This document shows positions 15,997 through 25,459 of a DNA stretch of 64,000 nucleotides, in pieces (positions within the stretch are counted from its first letter, which is position 1; each line of letters starts with the position of its first letter). Made by a program: the position numbers and the translations under genes. The notes below the pieces were generated by a model that saw only the letters and a program-made list of their open reading frames with translations, did not search any database and was not told where the DNA came from. The stretch spans positions 557,360 through 621,359 of the forward strand of contig NZ_JAUDRZ010000026.1 of assembly GCF_030380735.1 (NCBI RefSeq), read 5' to 3'. The DNA comes from Rhizobium sp. S152. Its GTDB lineage: Bacteria; Pseudomonadota; Alphaproteobacteria; Rhizobiales; Rhizobiaceae.

Positions 15997-16827
15997 TCAT
16001 GCCACGGCACGTTGCTTATGCATCGACTGTATTTGCAGAAGCGTATCGAGGTTCTGGTTGACGCGGCAGTAAAATTCTTCGTCGATGAACGGCCGCAGCA
16101 TGAAGTCGTTGCCGCCGGCCTTCAGGAACCGCGCCGAAAGCAGCCGGTTGGACGAGGACGAGACGCCGATGATGCGAAGCTCGTGCGAGCCGATATGGGC
16201 GCGGATCCGCCGCGTCAGTTCGAAGCCGTCGATATCCGGCATGTTGTAGTCCGTGATCATAAGGCCGATATCGCGGTTCGCCTTCAGAAGCTCGAGGGCT
16301 TTCGCGCCGCTATCAGCAACGCTGACACGGAAGTTGTAGCGCTTCAGGCGGCTGGAAAGGAGCGCCCTCGCCGTCGGACTGTCGTCGACGATGAGGACGT
16401 GATGGCGCTGATTGGTGAGGAAGCGGCAGATCGATTCCGCCAGAAGATCGACGGCAAAGACGTTGTCCTTGAGGATGTAGTCGACGATGTCCTTGGCAAG
16501 TAGCTTGTCGCGCATGCCTTCGTGGAAGGTTCCGGTGAAGACGATGGTCGGAATGCTGAGATCCACCAGATATTCCAGCGCTTCGCCGTTCTCGGCGCCG
16601 GGCAGATTGATGTTTGAGATGGCGAGCGTGATCGGATCCGTCGACTTGTCGTAGCAAAGCTGAAGATCTTCGAAGTTGCGGCAGATCTCGACGTCGATAT
16701 CGAGCAGTTCCTTCAGCCGCTTTCCGATCATCGATGTAAAGACGTTGGAATCTTCAGCAAGAACGATGCGGGCGCCGGAAAACATGCTGCCGGAATATTG
16801 CATCCCGGAAATACCCAAAAATGCCAT
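15997..16827 (-). CDS. Dual-receiver protein, first receiver degenerate
   Basis: A 276-residue protein with two receiver domains and no output domain. It aligns with the neighbouring diguanylate cyclase over receivers 1 and 2, even in residue numbering. In receiver 1 the phospho-acceptor is Asn (N72 in SNINLPG), while the cyclase has D72; receiver 2 keeps D193. So only the second domain can be phosphorylated in the usual way. The start at 16827 has GAGG upstream. It may compete for phosphate or act as an adaptor to the cyclase, which is inferred. Confidence 0.85.
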   Translation of the reverse strand: MAFLGISGMQYSGSMFSGARIVLAEDSNVFTSMIGKRLKELLDIDVEICRNFEDLQLCYDKSTDPITLAISNINLPGAENGEALEYLVDLSIPTIVFTGTFHEGMRDKLLAKDIVDYILKDNVFAVDLLAESICRFLTNQRHHVLIVDDSPTARALLSSRLKRYNFRVSVADSGAKALELLKANRDIGLMITDYNMPDIDGFELTRRIRAHIGSHELRIIGVSSSSNRLLSARFLKAGGNDFMLRPFIDEEFYCRVNQNLDTLLQIQSMHKQRAVA

Positions 16828-16921
16828 CTCAAAACCTCTTATGAAACTTGGTCTGCCTGCTCCAAATCGGTACATACCGCTGTTTGAATAAGTATTAATC
16901 GGCGAGTTGCACTGCTGCCCA

Positions 16922-16950
16922 AAACGAAAACGGCGCCGCTGCCGGCGCCA
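16922..16950 (-). terminator. Terminator downstream of the mechanosensitive channel gene
   Basis: On the minus strand GGCGCCG and CGGCGCC pair around a 4-base loop and run into GTTTTCGTTTT. It lies about 95 bases after the stop of the channel gene. Confidence 0.7.
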
Positions 16951-17043
16951 TTCTTGGAAACATGATTAAGGGACTATGCGCGCGGCCCGATTTTTTCACT
17001 AGGCGCGTGGCGCGACGCTTGTCACGCCCGCCTTGAAGGCGGA

Positions 17044-19662
17044 TCAGCCCTTGCGCGTGGTGTCCGGTTTCTTGCCGCGCAGCCGCCGCACCGTGCCGTC
17101 ATCTTCAGCGGTTTCGTCAACCGGTTCCTCGGCCTTCTGCTGCACCTCCGGCTCCGGCTCCGGCTTCGCCTCGGCAATCGCCGGCACGCCAGTGTGGTGC
17201 TCGCGATGGAAGACGACATCGCTCTGCGGCAGAGGAATTTCGATCCCCTCTTCACGAAACCGCTTGAGGATTTCGATGCGCAGGTTGTTACGGATTTTCA
17301 TCCCGTCACCCATGTCGGCCAGCATGAAGCGGAGCTCGAAGTCCAGCGAATAGGTGCCGAAGCGCAGGAACTCCACATGCGGCTCCGGATTGCGCAACAC
17401 CAGCGGCACGGCGTTGACCAGTTCCAGCAGGATATCCATCACCTTCTGTGGATCGGCGCTGTAGCTGACGGAAACCGGAATCTCCGAGCGGCCCATCTTG
17501 TTGCGATGCGTCCAGTTGCCGACGGAGCCGTTGATGAGCTCGGAGTTCGGCACGATGATCGATTGCTTGCGGAAAGTCTCGATCTCGGTGGCGCGCACCG
17601 AGATACGCTTGACGATCCCTTCGGACGTGCCCGACACGACGTGATCGCCAACCTTGAACGGACGCTCGACCAGCAGGATGAGGCCCGAGACGAAGTTCGA
17701 GACGATGTTCTGCAGGCCGAAACCGATACCGACGGAAAGCGCCGAGGCGACGAGCGCGAAGCTGGAGAGGTCGATGCCCGCAGCGGAAACGCCGACGATG
17801 GCCGCTATGCCGACGCCGAGATAGCCGATGCCCGTCTTCACCGAATTGCGCACGCCGAGATCGACATGGCTACGCGCCATGATGTTGCCGTCGAGCCAGC
17901 GCTGGATCCAGCGCGTCAGCAGATAGCCGCCGACGAACAGCAGGATGCCCGTGAAGATGCCGATCAGCGAAATGCTGATGCCGCCGAGCCTGACTTCGGT
18001 GAAAAGCCGGTAGGCGAGCTGCTGCAGGTCCTGAATATGAAAACCCCAAAGCAGCAGGATCAGCGGAATGCCGGTCAACAACGCGACGCCGGAGATGCAC
18101 AGCCCGACGAGCAGCCCCGCCTGGTCGATGGCAACAGGGCCGAGCTTGAATCGGCGCTGCAGGTAGCGGCCGACGAATGTATCGCCGAAACTTTCCGTCC
18201 GGGAGATCGCCTTGCCTGATAGCAGGCCGATATAGGTGGTGACGACGATCGCGCCGGTGATGATCAACTGCGTGGCGACGAAGCGCGCGAGACCGACATA
18301 ACCGGTCAGCGCCGTTACCATCAGCGCAGCACCGATCACTCTCAGGATGATCGCCATGCCTCGCGGCCAGTGCCGCCCCGGCGCGTCCGGATCACCACTT
18401 CGCGCCAGCATCGGCCGGCCGAAGGACGCGGCGATCAGGATAAGGCCGATGATCATCGCCGCGATCAGGCTCCGGACGACGGTCAGGACCAGTGGCGAGC
18501 CCATGGCTTCGCCGATGCTGCTGAACAGATAGTCGAGCGCATTGACGACAGCCATGGCGAGCAGGCAGGCGCCGATCGAGCTTGCGCCGCGATTGGAAAG
18601 CTTCACCAGGCGCCACTGCGCCTCCCTCGGCGCGAAGATGGCATTGCTGAAGCGGCGAACGAAGTAGACCAGCCCGATGCAGGCAAACAGAGCCCGAACG
18701 ATCGGCGCGATGTCGGGCCTGAGCACATTGAAGCTGTCGAGGAAAAAGTAGGACAGGACGAGCAGCGTCGACAGCGATGCCGTACGGATGAGCGTCGACC
18801 AGAAGGCGATGGAAAGCCGGCTGATATAGGAGGGATGCTCCTCCTTTTCCGTGCGCTGCAGATAAGCACCGAACAGCCGGTAGCCACCGGCAAGCAGGAT
18901 CAGCGCCGTCGCCAGCGACAGGAAGATCGCGGCGAAGAAGGCGAAGCTCTTGAACTTCAGCACGAACACCAGCCAGCTGGACAGCGCCTGACCGAATTCC
19001 CTTGTTTCCTCTACGAAGGCCCCTCCTGCGTCGACCAGCACGGAGCCTGAAATATCGGTTCGGCGCAGCAATGTTGCCGCGAACAGCTGGCGTCGGGAGT
19101 CCGCAACGGTGTGGCCAAGCTTTCCGATCCCCGCCGAAAGGCTCTCGATATCGGCCGTCACCGCATTGATCTGTGTCCGCTCCGCCGTCAGGGCGTTGCG
19201 CTCGTTCGTCACGATCTCGGCTTCTGGTGGCTGCCCCTCCTTTGGCGGTTCGCCGATCTCGGTCAGTCTGTTCTTGATCTGCTCGAGACGCGGGCCGAGC
19301 CCTGCGGACAGATCCTGCACCGCGCGATTGAGCTCCTCCGTCCTGCCGGCAAGCGCCAGCAGCGCATCGTCGTCATCGGCGCTGTCGGAAAGCGCCGCCT
19401 GCAGGCCTGCGAGATCTTTCTTGGCCTTCTCAACCGCCTTCGAGGCCTGATCGATTGCACTGTCGGCGACGACCGGCGCAGCAACGGGCGGGGCAGCCTG
19501 CGGCTGCTGCACGGGCTGCGTTTGTGCCGGGGTCTGCGGCTGCGGCGCGACCTGCGCGAGCGCGATGTTTACACCGGCTGCCGCGAGCGCCAGAAGAAAG
19601 AATAGACGAAGTAAAAACTGTGTCAGCCGCAAAATGGCACCGCTGGGTTTGCTGAATCTCAA
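17044..19662 (-). CDS. Large MscS-type mechanosensitive channel (DUF3772/MscK-like)
   Basis: A protein of about 870 residues. It has an N-terminal signal peptide (LFFLLALAAAGVNIALAQ), a Pro/Gln-rich linker and a coiled-coil periplasmic domain of the DUF3772 type. About ten TM helices follow, then the MscS core: the glycine-rich pore helix and FGLQNIVSNFVSGLILLVERPFKVGD, then the beta domain with VPNSELINGSVGNWT. The acidic, Lys-rich tail (EVQQKAEEPVDETAEDDG) is extra. It should open under membrane tension and release solutes. The start is uncertain: TTG at 19662 or 19632. The gene follows DUF924 by about 50 bases. Confidence 0.85.
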   Translation of the reverse strand: MRFSKPSGAILRLTQFLLRLFFLLALAAAGVNIALAQVAPQPQTPAQTQPVQQPQAAPPVAAPVVADSAIDQASKAVEKAKKDLAGLQAALSDSADDDDALLALAGRTEELNRAVQDLSAGLGPRLEQIKNRLTEIGEPPKEGQPPEAEIVTNERNALTAERTQINAVTADIESLSAGIGKLGHTVADSRRQLFAATLLRRTDISGSVLVDAGGAFVEETREFGQALSSWLVFVLKFKSFAFFAAIFLSLATALILLAGGYRLFGAYLQRTEKEEHPSYISRLSIAFWSTLIRTASLSTLLVLSYFFLDSFNVLRPDIAPIVRALFACIGLVYFVRRFSNAIFAPREAQWRLVKLSNRGASSIGACLLAMAVVNALDYLFSSIGEAMGSPLVLTVVRSLIAAMIIGLILIAASFGRPMLARSGDPDAPGRHWPRGMAIILRVIGAALMVTALTGYVGLARFVATQLIITGAIVVTTYIGLLSGKAISRTESFGDTFVGRYLQRRFKLGPVAIDQAGLLVGLCISGVALLTGIPLILLLWGFHIQDLQQLAYRLFTEVRLGGISISLIGIFTGILLFVGGYLLTRWIQRWLDGNIMARSHVDLGVRNSVKTGIGYLGVGIAAIVGVSAAGIDLSSFALVASALSVGIGFGLQNIVSNFVSGLILLVERPFKVGDHVVSGTSEGIVKRISVRATEIETFRKQSIIVPNSELINGSVGNWTHRNKMGRSEIPVSVSYSADPQKVMDILLELVNAVPLVLRNPEPHVEFLRFGTYSLDFELRFMLADMGDGMKIRNNLRIEILKRFREEGIEIPLPQSDVVFHREHHTGVPAIAEAKPEPEPEVQQKAEEPVDETAEDDGTVRRLRGKKPDTTRKG

Positions 19663-19712
19663 ATAGGATTTCAGCTTTTCATAGGAAAGAAAGGCGACAG
19701 AAAGGCGAAGGA

Positions 19713-20264
19713 TCAGAAGCCCGCGCCGGGCTTCGCCAGGTATTCCAGCTCCGCCGCCGTCGATTGCCGCCCGATCAGCCGGTTGCGATGCGGAAAGCGT
19801 TCGTAGGTAGCGATCACCTCGTAATGTCGCCGGGCGTAGTCGATGTACTCTTCGTCCCCGAGCGCGGTGAACAGAGCCACCGACCGATCCTGCTCGAGGA
19901 TGTCTTCTGCGTGTTCGAACGGCATGTAGAAGAAGACGCGGCAAACATCCGGCACGCGCTGATCATAGCCCGCCTCGATCGCCAGCTTCGCTGCCGCAAG
20001 CGCCAACCCATCCGTCGCGAAGGCGAGCGGGGTATTCCGATAGATATTGCGCGGAAACTGGTCGAGCACGACGATCGCCGCCAGAAGGTTCTCCGGCGTT
20101 GCCCGCCAATTCTCCGTCACATCGGCCGCCAGCGCCAGATGCGTATCGCGAAAGCGCTCGGTGATCTCTTGGTCGAGTTCACCGGCCTTGGCGAACCAGT
20201 CGTCGCGGCCGCACTCCTCGAACCAGAAATCATGGACCTCTTGCGGCGTGCAGATATGAGCCAT
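19713..20264 (-). CDS. DUF924 family protein
   Basis: A 183-residue soluble protein. The opening VHDFWFEECGRDDWFAK, then LAAIVVLDQFPRNIYRNTPLAFATD, then FFYMPFEHAEDILEQDRSV are the hallmark blocks of DUF924, an all-helical TPR-like family. No enzymatic role is known. It sits upstream of the channel gene on the same strand and may share its transcript. Confidence 0.9.
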   Translation of the reverse strand: MAHICTPQEVHDFWFEECGRDDWFAKAGELDQEITERFRDTHLALAADVTENWRATPENLLAAIVVLDQFPRNIYRNTPLAFATDGLALAAAKLAIEAGYDQRVPDVCRVFFYMPFEHAEDILEQDRSVALFTALGDEEYIDYARRHYEVIATYERFPHRNRLIGRQSTAAELEYLAKPGAGF

Positions 20265-20299
20265 CCGGCCCTCCCCTCAAATACTCGGTTCGCCGGTAT

Positions 20300-21742
20300 C
20301 TAGGACGTGCGCGGCTTGTAACCAGAGACCTCGGAGCCGGCATCCGGCGCGAGTTTCAGGAATCGCAGCGACGACAAGACACCGATCGCACCGATAACAA
20401 TGAATGCCCAGCGAAAATCGACGAGCCCCGGATTGTCCAGCCCCCGCACCGCAGAGGAGACGTTGAGAACCGCAGCGGCGATCGCGACTCCGAGAAGCAT
20501 CGATACCTGCTGCAGCATGCTCGATAGCGTCGATGCCGAACTGCGCTGCGATGAGCTGATATCGGCGAAGGCAAGCGTATTCAGCGCCGTGAACTCCATC
20601 GACCGTGACAGCCCCGCGATCAGCAGCAATGCGTAGATCACCGCGCGCGGGGTTTCCGGTTCGAGGAACCCGCAGGCCGCGATCGACAGCGCCGCGATCA
20701 AGCCGTTGAAGACCAGCACGGTGCGGAAACCCAATCCGGCCAGCAACCGGGTGGTCACGACCTTCATGCCGAGATTGCCGAGGAAGTAGACGAGCAGATA
20801 GGCGCCGGCCTCGATCGAGCTCAGACCAAAACCCAGCTGGAACAGCAGCGGCAGCAGGAAGGGCGTCGCATTGATCGCCACCCGGCTCGCCGTTCCTGCC
20901 GAAAGCGTGGCAATCGCGAAGGTCGGCACCCGGAAGGCTGACAGGTTGAGCAAGGGATTGCTGACCTTGAGGAAATGCCGCGTCGCCATGACCGACAGCA
21001 CGACGCCTGCCGCAAACATCAACAGCACCGGCAACAACCCGCCATGCCATTTGACCGAAAGCTCGAGTGCCGCAAGCAGGAAGGTCAGACCTGCCGCACT
21101 GAGGACGAACCCGCGAAAATCGAGCCCGCCGACATTCTCCTCGCGCTGCTCCGGAACGAAACGCAGCACCAGCGCCATGCCGAGGATGCCGATCGGCAGG
21201 TTGATGAGGAAATTCCAGTGCCAGCTGGCATAGGTGGTGATGACGCTGCCAAGCAACGGCCCCATGACGGGAGCGGTCAGCGCCGGCCAGGTGATCAGCG
21301 CGATCGCCTGCACCAGTTCGGATTTCCGGGCATTCTTCAGAACGATAATGCGCCCGACCGGCGTCATCAGCGCGCTACCGGCGCCCTGCACCGCGCGCGC
21401 CAGGACGAATGCCGTCAGGCTGCCGGACAGGGCGCAAAACAGGGACGCGATCGTGAAGACGGCAATCGAGGTCATGAACACGCGCCTCGCGCCGAACCGG
21501 TCGCCCAGCCATCCGGAAAGGGGGATGAAGGCCGCCATCGTCAGCATATAGACGGTAATGCCGATACTCATCGACACCGGCTGCACGCCGAAGCTCGCCG
21601 CCATCTGCGGCAGCGATGTCGTGACGATCGTCCCGTCGAGAATCTGCATGAAGAAGGAAACAGCGACGACCAGCGCCACGATCTTGGCGCGACGAGCACT
21701 CAAGGCATCGTCGGTCTGTTCAGTATTGTTTATCGCGGTCAT
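20300..21742 (-). CDS. MFS drug exporter, DHA2 (EmrB/QacA) family
   Basis: A 480-residue protein with about 14 TM helices. Helix 1 carries FFMQILDGTIVTTSLPQMA, with the Asp of the DHA2 signature, followed by motif A GDRFGARRVF and motif C GPLLGSVIT. It would use the proton gradient to export toxic compounds across the inner membrane. No adjacent membrane-fusion partner or regulator is visible. The substrate is not predictable. Confidence 0.9.
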   Translation of the reverse strand: MTAINNTEQTDDALSARRAKIVALVVAVSFFMQILDGTIVTTSLPQMAASFGVQPVSMSIGITVYMLTMAAFIPLSGWLGDRFGARRVFMTSIAVFTIASLFCALSGSLTAFVLARAVQGAGSALMTPVGRIIVLKNARKSELVQAIALITWPALTAPVMGPLLGSVITTYASWHWNFLINLPIGILGMALVLRFVPEQREENVGGLDFRGFVLSAAGLTFLLAALELSVKWHGGLLPVLLMFAAGVVLSVMATRHFLKVSNPLLNLSAFRVPTFAIATLSAGTASRVAINATPFLLPLLFQLGFGLSSIEAGAYLLVYFLGNLGMKVVTTRLLAGLGFRTVLVFNGLIAALSIAACGFLEPETPRAVIYALLLIAGLSRSMEFTALNTLAFADISSSQRSSASTLSSMLQQVSMLLGVAIAAAVLNVSSAVRGLDNPGLVDFRWAFIVIGAIGVLSSLRFLKLAPDAGSEVSGYKPRTS

Positions 21743-21912
21743 TCAACGGCCAATGTCATGTGGAAAGCATTCCGGCGGGACGCGGAGCGCGCGCTGCGGG
21801 AGAATCCGGGGCGGCGCGTCAGAGGGCATGTTTCGTAGATAGGCCGATCCGCGGGTCACGCAAAGGAAAATCGTGAAATCTCAAGCGATTTTGATAGGAC
21901 CCTACATATCCA

Positions 21913-23065
21913 TCAGCCAAGCACATTCCTGATGGCCCGCAAAAACACCCTGGCGCCGATGCCGAGCAGGTCTTCCGGAAAGTCATAATCGGGATTGTGC
22001 AGTCGCGGATGATCTTCGCCCGCTCCGAGAAAGAACATCGCCGACGGCGCCACGGTGCGAAACAGCCCGAAATCCTCGGAGCCCTTCATCGGCAGGTGAT
22101 CGCTGCCGGCCTCATGGCTGATGCCCTCCTCGTCGAGCGCCCGGCGCAGAACCTGCACGACCTCCGTTGAATTGAAGCACTGGCGAAAGACGTCTTCGTA
22201 GCCGATCGAGACATTGAGCCCACCTGCCCTCGCATAGCGATGCGCCAACTCCTCGGCGCGCGCTACAAGCCCTTGCATCGCCTCGTCCGTCAGCGTCCTG
22301 AGGGTCGCCCATATTTCCGCCTGGCCGGGGCTGATCCCGAAGGCCGGCTCGCCGAGCCGTGCATGCGTGACCGTGACCAGCGAATAATCCGGCGTCAACG
22401 GCCCGTTGTTCCCGAGATCGGTCAATGCACCGAGCAGGCTCGCCATGGCGAAAGTCGGCGCGACGCCCTCTTCCGGTTGCGAGGCATGCGACGTCTTGCC
22501 GTCGAGCGTGATCTTCATGCCGCGCGAGGCGCAATTGACCGGGCCCTCGTTCAAGAGCACATGGCCGAGGGGGATACCGGGGAAATTGTGCAGCGACAGC
22601 GAAAGATCCGGCTTCAACGCATCGAACTTCGGGTCGGCGAGAACGGCGGCGGCGCCGGCGCCGTTCTCCTCTGCCGGCTGGAACATCAGCACCACGCGGC
22701 CCGTCGCCGGCCGCTTCGCGCCGAGCGCCTTGGCAACCGCAAGCAGGATGGCCATATGGCCGTCATGCCCGCAGAGATGTCCTTTGCCCGGCACCGTCGA
22801 GCGGTAGGGAACGTCGGAAATTTCCGCGATCGGCAGCCCGTCCAGCTCGGCGCGAACGAGCACCGTCTGTCCGGCGGAAGCGCCCTCGTAGACGGCGGCG
22901 ATGCCATGTCCGCCAATCGCGGTCACGATCCGGTCCGGCTTGGTCCGCAGCAAGGCCTGCTCCACGACGGGCGGTATCCGCCTCTTCTCCCGAGACTTCA
23001 GGGAAAGAATGAAGTTCCCGGCGAAACGCCCTGATTTCGGAGAGATCTGCGTCGGTCGGAAACAT
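21913..23065 (-). pseudogene. M20-family amidohydrolase, frameshifted near the N-terminus
   Basis: The product resembles hippurate/N-acyl-amino-acid hydrolases of the M20D type: LCGHDGHMA, FQPAEENGAGA, ASRGMKITLDGKTSHAS and GSEDFG are all present. The natural start at 23065 has GAGG upstream and encodes about 33 residues (DADLSEIRAFRRELHSFPE and on). At about 22962-22970 the reading frame breaks, and the remaining 350 codons continue in another frame from a GTG at 22965. A two-base loss restores a smooth protein (TARRVEQALLRTK). It may be a real pseudogene, an N-terminally shortened enzyme or a sequencing error. Confidence 0.75.
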
Positions 23066-23170
23066 GCTGTCAGCCTCGTGCACCGTGTACCGGATATGTC
23101 CCCAATCAGGGATTCGTCTCCGACACTATCGCGCGTCGGCCCGGCAGTCGACCTCGCGTCGAACCGCCGC

Positions 23171-24448
23171 TCACCCCTTGAACGTATACTCGGCGATCGA
23201 GGCAGGCTTCATCTCGATCGAGAAACCCGGCGCCCTCGGCGGCATGTAGGCCGCGTCCTTGATCACGCAAGGTTCGAGGAAGTGCTCGTGCAGATGGTCG
23301 ACATACTCGATCACGCGCCCTTCCTTTGTGCCCGACACCGCGACGAAATCGATCATCGACAGGTGTTGCACATATTCGCAAAGCCCGACACCGCCGGCAT
23401 GCGGCCAAACAGGCAAGCCGAACTTGGCCGCCACCAGAAGCACCGCCAGCACCTCGTTCAACCCGCCCATTCGGCAGGAATCGATCTGCACGATGTCGAT
23501 GGCGCCCTCTGCGATGAACTGCTTGAACATGATGCGGTTCTGGCACATCTCGCCGGTCGCGACCTTCACCGGACCGATCGCCTGCCGGATCTTGCCATGG
23601 CCGGCGACATCGTCGGGGCTTGTTGGCTCCTCGATGAAGAACGGCTTGGCGAAGGCAAGCTTGTTGACCCATTCGATCGCCTGCCCGACTTCCCACACCT
23701 GGTTGGCGTCGATCATCAGGTAGCGATCGGGGCCGATCACCTCGCGCGCGATGCGTAGCCGCCGGACATCGTCATCGAGATCGCGCCCCACCTTCATCTT
23801 GACGTGGTTGAACCCGGCATCGATCGCCTCGCGGCAGAGCCGGCGCAGCTTGTCGTCGTCATAACCGAGCCATCCGGCCGACGTCGTGTAGCAGGCATAG
23901 CCTTCGCGTTCGAGCATCGCGATGCGCTCCGCCTTGCCGGCTTCCGCACGCCGCAGGATCTCGACCGCCTCGTCGCGGTTGAGCACGTCGGTGAGATAGC
24001 GGTAGTCGACGATATCGGCGATCTCGTCCGGCGACATCTCCGACACCATCCGCCACACCGGCTTCCCCGCCTGCTTGGCGAGCAGGTCCCAGACGGCGTT
24101 GACGACGGCGCCGGTCGCCAGGTGCATCGCGCCCTTCTCCGGGCCGATCCAGCGTAGCTGGCTGTCGCTCGTCAGATGCCGCCAGAACTTGCCGGGATGG
24201 GCAAGGATCTCGGCCAGATCGGCGCCGATCACGAGGTGGCGCGTCGCCTCGATCGCCATGCAGCAGATATCGTTGCCGCGGCCGATGGTGAAGGTCAGGC
24301 CGTGGCCCTCGAGGCCGGGCGTGTCGGTATCGAGGATGACATAAGCCGCCGAATAGTCGGGATCAGGGTTCATCGCATCGGAACCATCGAGGCTCTGCGA
24401 TGTCGGGAAGCGAAGATCGAAGACGCGGAGTTCGGTAATGCGGGCCAT
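23171..24448 (-). CDS. L-fuconate dehydratase (enolase superfamily)
   Basis: A protein of about 425 residues, full length for L-fuconate dehydratase, which turns L-fuconate into 2-keto-3-deoxy-L-fuconate. Family marks are DGSDAMNPDPDYSAAYV near the start, the KMK catalytic lysines (HVKMKVGRD), metal ligands in MIDANQVWE, FIEEPTSPDD and VATGEMCQN, and the His of WPHAGGVG. ATG at 24448 is the likely start. Other fucose genes are not in the window. It diverges from an IclR regulator across a region with a perfect inverted repeat. Confidence 0.92.
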   Translation of the reverse strand: MARITELRVFDLRFPTSQSLDGSDAMNPDPDYSAAYVILDTDTPGLEGHGLTFTIGRGNDICCMAIEATRHLVIGADLAEILAHPGKFWRHLTSDSQLRWIGPEKGAMHLATGAVVNAVWDLLAKQAGKPVWRMVSEMSPDEIADIVDYRYLTDVLNRDEAVEILRRAEAGKAERIAMLEREGYACYTTSAGWLGYDDDKLRRLCREAIDAGFNHVKMKVGRDLDDDVRRLRIAREVIGPDRYLMIDANQVWEVGQAIEWVNKLAFAKPFFIEEPTSPDDVAGHGKIRQAIGPVKVATGEMCQNRIMFKQFIAEGAIDIVQIDSCRMGGLNEVLAVLLVAAKFGLPVWPHAGGVGLCEYVQHLSMIDFVAVSGTKEGRVIEYVDHLHEHFLEPCVIKDAAYMPPRAPGFSIEMKPASIAEYTFKG

Positions 24449-24476
24449 GATCATCTCATTTATGATTTTTCTTTTT

Positions 24477-24547
24477 ATATACAAACAACAGTTCAGGCCT
24501 ATCATCAAGCCCAAGATTTGCTTTCGCGGCTAGCCGCATTTGTATAT
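24477..24547. promoter_or_regulatory. Candidate IclR operator pair
   Basis: ATATACAAA (24477-24485) and TTTGTATAT (24539-24547) are exact inverted copies whose centres are 62 bases apart, about six helical turns. They lie in the 126-base divergent promoter region, one near each gene. The spacing on one face of the helix suits an IclR tetramer; this is an inference. Confidence 0.5.
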
Positions 24548-24574
24548 GTAGCTGAATATTCACAGGAGAGATTG

Positions 24575-25360
24575 ATGGACGCTGACGACGCCGACCGGTA
24601 CCGCGCTCCCGCACTGGACAAGGGCCTCGACATCCTTGAGCTTCTGGCTGGCGTCGAGGAGGGGTTGACGCAGGCCGAGATCTCCAAGCGTCTCGATCGC
24701 AGCCCGAACGAGTTCTACCGCATGCTCGACCGGCTGGTCCGTCGCGGCTATGTGACGAAGCTGGAGGGCGACCGTTTCACCCTCTCCCTGAAGCTGTTCG
24801 GCCTGTCGCAACTGCACGCACCCACCCGCCGCCTCGCCTCCTTCGCGACGCCGCTGATGCGCGACCTCGCCCAGCGCACCAAGCAGGCTAATCATCTGGT
24901 CGTGTTCGACCGCGGCTCGGCCGTCGTCATCGCGCAGCACGAGGCGCCGGACTATTGGGGCATCTCCATCCGCGTCGGCTCGCATATCAGCCTGTTCGAT
25001 ACCGGCTCCGGCCATGTGCTGCTGGCTTTCCGCAGCGAGGAGGAGCGCGCGATGATGATCGCCGAGCACGTGCGCAGCCGCGACGGCATCCCGCCCGGCG
25101 AGGATTTCCACGAGCGTCTCGGACAGATCCGCGAACGCGGCTACGAAATGATGGCAAGCGCCCAGACCGCTGGCGTCTATAATCTCTCGGCACCGATCCT
25201 TGGGCCGGACGGGCGCTGCATCGCCGCGCTCACCTGTCCCTACATCGCCCTCGTCAACGCGCCCGGCGCGCCCGACATCGGCCAGACGATCATCATGCTT
25301 CAGAAGACCGCGAGCGAACTGTCGCTGCTTGCCGGCTCCGACGTCAAGCGCCCCGCTTGA
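24575..25360 (+). CDS. IclR-family transcriptional regulator
   Basis: A 261-residue protein. Residues 10-70 form a winged helix (LDKGLDILELLAGVEEGLTQAEISKRLDRSPNEFYRMLDRLVRRGYV). Residues 85-255 form the IclR effector domain, with GSHISLFDTGSGHVLLAF and SAPILGPDGRCIAALTCPY. ATG at 24575 follows CAGGAGAG. It is divergent from L-fuconate dehydratase, so control of fucose-type sugar catabolism is the natural guess. Confidence 0.92.
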   Translation: MDADDADRYRAPALDKGLDILELLAGVEEGLTQAEISKRLDRSPNEFYRMLDRLVRRGYVTKLEGDRFTLSLKLFGLSQLHAPTRRLASFATPLMRDLAQRTKQANHLVVFDRGSAVVIAQHEAPDYWGISIRVGSHISLFDTGSGHVLLAFRSEEERAMMIAEHVRSRDGIPPGEDFHERLGQIRERGYEMMASAQTAGVYNLSAPILGPDGRCIAALTCPYIALVNAPGAPDIGQTIIMLQKTASELSLLAGSDVKRPA

Positions 25361-25377
25361 CTGCAAACATCGAGCGC

Positions 25378-25393
25378 TTCAGGTCTCCGTCAG
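25378..25393 (+). promoter_or_regulatory. Direct-repeat regulator site upstream of the truncated response regulator
   Basis: TTCAGGTCTCCGTCAG matches the site found upstream of both eptA genes and the phosphatase (TTCAGGT-N3-TGTCAG) with one mismatch. It ends 66 bases before the GTG of the response-regulator gene. The two TCAG-type halves are 11 bases apart, as in boxes for OmpR-type regulators. Confidence 0.5.
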
Positions 25394-25459
25394 CAAGGTG
25401 GCCCATTGGTGCAGCTTGCCCGATCGCGCTTTTGGCGCGGGGCGCAATGGAGATCTCAG

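Noticed and set aside
17194..18219. Plus-strand open frame opposite the mechanosensitive channel
   Set aside because: The sequence is low-complexity and Asp/Arg/Glu-rich, typical of antisense of GC-rich membrane genes.
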